Source: a virus
Virus record (IMG/VR): IMGVR_UViG_3300005513_000011
Coordinates: 1 to 38,242 of that record
DNA length: 38,242 nt
Strand: one strand, 5' to 3'
The translations under genes were made by a program, and so were the position numbers. The notes beneath the pieces were generated by a model. That model was given only the letters and a program-made list of their open reading frames with translations. It did not search any database and was not told the origin of the DNA. This document shows positions 37,607 through 38,242 of the stretch, in pieces (the first letter of the stretch is position 1; every line of letters starts with the position of its first letter).

Positions 37607-37632
37607 TTATAGATCAACTGACTATTGCGCAA
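37606..37632 (-). promoter_or_regulatory. Leftward early promoter (PR-like) for cro
   Basis: On the - strand there is a perfect -10 TATAAT (37606-37611). A -35 TTGCGC (37627-37632) lies 15 bases upstream, shorter than the usual 17. It lies between O1 and overlaps O2, as expected for a repressor-controlled promoter. Confidence 0.65.
37612..37630. promoter_or_regulatory. Operator O2 (imperfect)
   Basis: GATCAAC-TGACT-ATTGCGC keeps the 7-5-7 spacing. The left half is nearly identical to TATCAAC; the right half keeps only TTG. Likely the weaker middle operator. Confidence 0.5.
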
Positions 37633-37644
37633 CCTTTATGAGAC

Positions 37645-37663
37645 TCTCAACCCATGGTTGATA
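37645..37663. promoter_or_regulatory. Operator O3 overlapping the cI start codon
   Basis: TCTCAAC-CCATG-GTTGATA has the same 7-5-7 form as O1 with one mismatch to a perfect repeat. The cI ATG (37654-37656) lies in the spacer, so occupancy would block cI translation initiation region transcription: a site for autoregulation or Cro repression. Confidence 0.7.
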
Positions 37664-38242
37664 AAAATTCTCTCCGCGCAGCTTTCAGCGAGCGCTTACA
37701 CGAAGCACTCGATGATGCCGGCGTACGCGCACGCGGTCGTGGAGTAGATATCCATCGTCAATTGAAAAGTCATGGTGTTGAAAAAACCACTCAAGCCATC
37801 AGCAAGTGGCTAAACGGTGAAGCGATGGCTGAGGCGGACAGCATGGCCGCCCTCTGCGCATGGTTGAAAGTTCGACGTGAATGGTTGGAGTACGGCGTTT
37901 TACCAAAAGAACAGACTGGCGAAAGGAATGTTCGGCGACTAACTACATATGATGGAAGCAATGTAAGCGAATTGAACTATCACTTCGGCAAAGTACCACT
38001 AATTTCGTGGGTTCAGGCTGGCGCCTGGTGCGAGGCAGTCTCAAACTTTGAAGGTCATGACCCCGATTCGTGGCTCTCATGTCCAGTGCCGATCAGCAAT
38101 CAAGGGTATGCGCTTAAGGTTCTGGGCGATTCTATGACGAACCCGGGACCTGGAAGAAGCTACCCTACTGGATGCATTATATTTGTAGATCCCGAGGCAG
38201 AAACAAGAACGGGGGATCGAGTAATCGCAAGAGTTCCACGCA
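37654..38242 (+). CDS. CI-type prophage repressor (HTH plus S24 autoprotease), cut by window edge
   Basis: ATG 37654 opens 196 codons that run off the right edge. Residues about 8-80 form an atypical helix-turn-helix (R-G-V-D-I-H-R-Q-L-K-S-H-G-V-E-K-T-T-Q-A-I-S-K-W-L). The S24 protease follows: Ala122-Gly123 cleavage site in W-V-Q-A-G-A-W-C-E, and Ser160 in L-G-D-S-M. The catalytic lysine lies beyond the window. It keeps the prophage silent; RecA-stimulated self-cleavage after DNA damage triggers induction. Visibly AT-richer than structural genes. Shine-Dalgarno weak (GAGA). Confidence 0.9.
   Translation, partial: MVDKNSLRAAFSERLHEALDDAGVRARGRGVDIHRQLKSHGVEKTTQAISKWLNGEAMAEADSMAALCAWLKVRREWLEYGVLPKEQTGERNVRRLTTYDGSNVSELNYHFGKVPLISWVQAGAWCEAVSNFEGHDPDSWLSCPVPISNQGYALKVLGDSMTNPGPGRSYPTGCIIFVDPEAETRTGDRVIARVPR

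Noticed and set aside
1-38242. CRISPR array, tRNA, rRNA, insertion sequence
   Set aside because: No regular spaced repeats, no cloverleaf or rRNA-like sequence and no transposase gene were seen.
1-38242. Integrase gene within the window
   Set aside because: No open frame shows the tyrosine or serine recombinase motifs; it is probably to the right of the repressor.

Overview
The window is most likely from a Pseudomonas (fluorescens-group-like) chromosome. It holds most of a temperate tailed prophage. The evidence is the high GC, the protein style of the phage genes, two perfect CTGT-N8-ACAG LexA boxes, and degenerate intergenic repeats resembling those I associate with pseudomonad chromosomes. 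The genus call is inference; no rRNA, tRNA or host marker gene is visible.

Left accessory region (1-7,943). This part holds an intrinsic terminator at 101-139, a membrane-anchored coiled-coil protein, two proteins I do not recognise, an HNH endonuclease that looks like a modification-dependent restriction enzyme, and a 1,263-residue membrane-associated P-loop NTPase of the YobI/KAP type. The NTPase gene and the coiled-coil gene are visibly richer in A+T than the phage genes. Four copies of a degenerate GGCCRAAAGCGGACGTT-like repeat lie between these genes. This may be a defence or moron block at the prophage edge, or flanking chromosome.

Prophage (about 7,944 to the right edge). Almost everything reads leftward. 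From right to left: a CI-type S24 repressor (+ strand, cut by the window edge), three 7-5-7 operators, a Cro/YdaS-like regulator, a four-hairpin RNA candidate, a CII-family regulator, a DksA/TraR zinc-finger protein, a Toprim-VirE primase-helicase, and a Q-like late regulator. Next come a noncoding stretch rich in GTCCCAC motifs, a holin, a candidate cos region and a lambda-type head module: Nu1/GpA terminase, gpW, portal, S49 protease with nested scaffold, decoration protein D, capsid E, and connectors. A P2-type contractile tail follows (Z-like, V, W, J, I, fibre and chaperone, FI, FII, E/E', tape measure, U, X, D). The block ends with a GH19 endolysin, Rz with nested Rz1, a Dam-type methylase and a umuDC cassette.

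How it works together. CI and Cro presumably compete at the operators. The early operon leads to the primase and the Q-like protein, which would then let late transcription pass several intrinsic terminators lying inside the late block. A perfect LexA box precedes umuDC and another precedes the methylase, so DNA damage should switch on these two even in a lysogen. The most interesting signal is the structured RNA region between cro and cII. It carries a strong plus-strand terminator and a segment complementary to the primase ribosome-binding site and start codon. No integrase or attachment site could be identified; they are probably to the right of the window.
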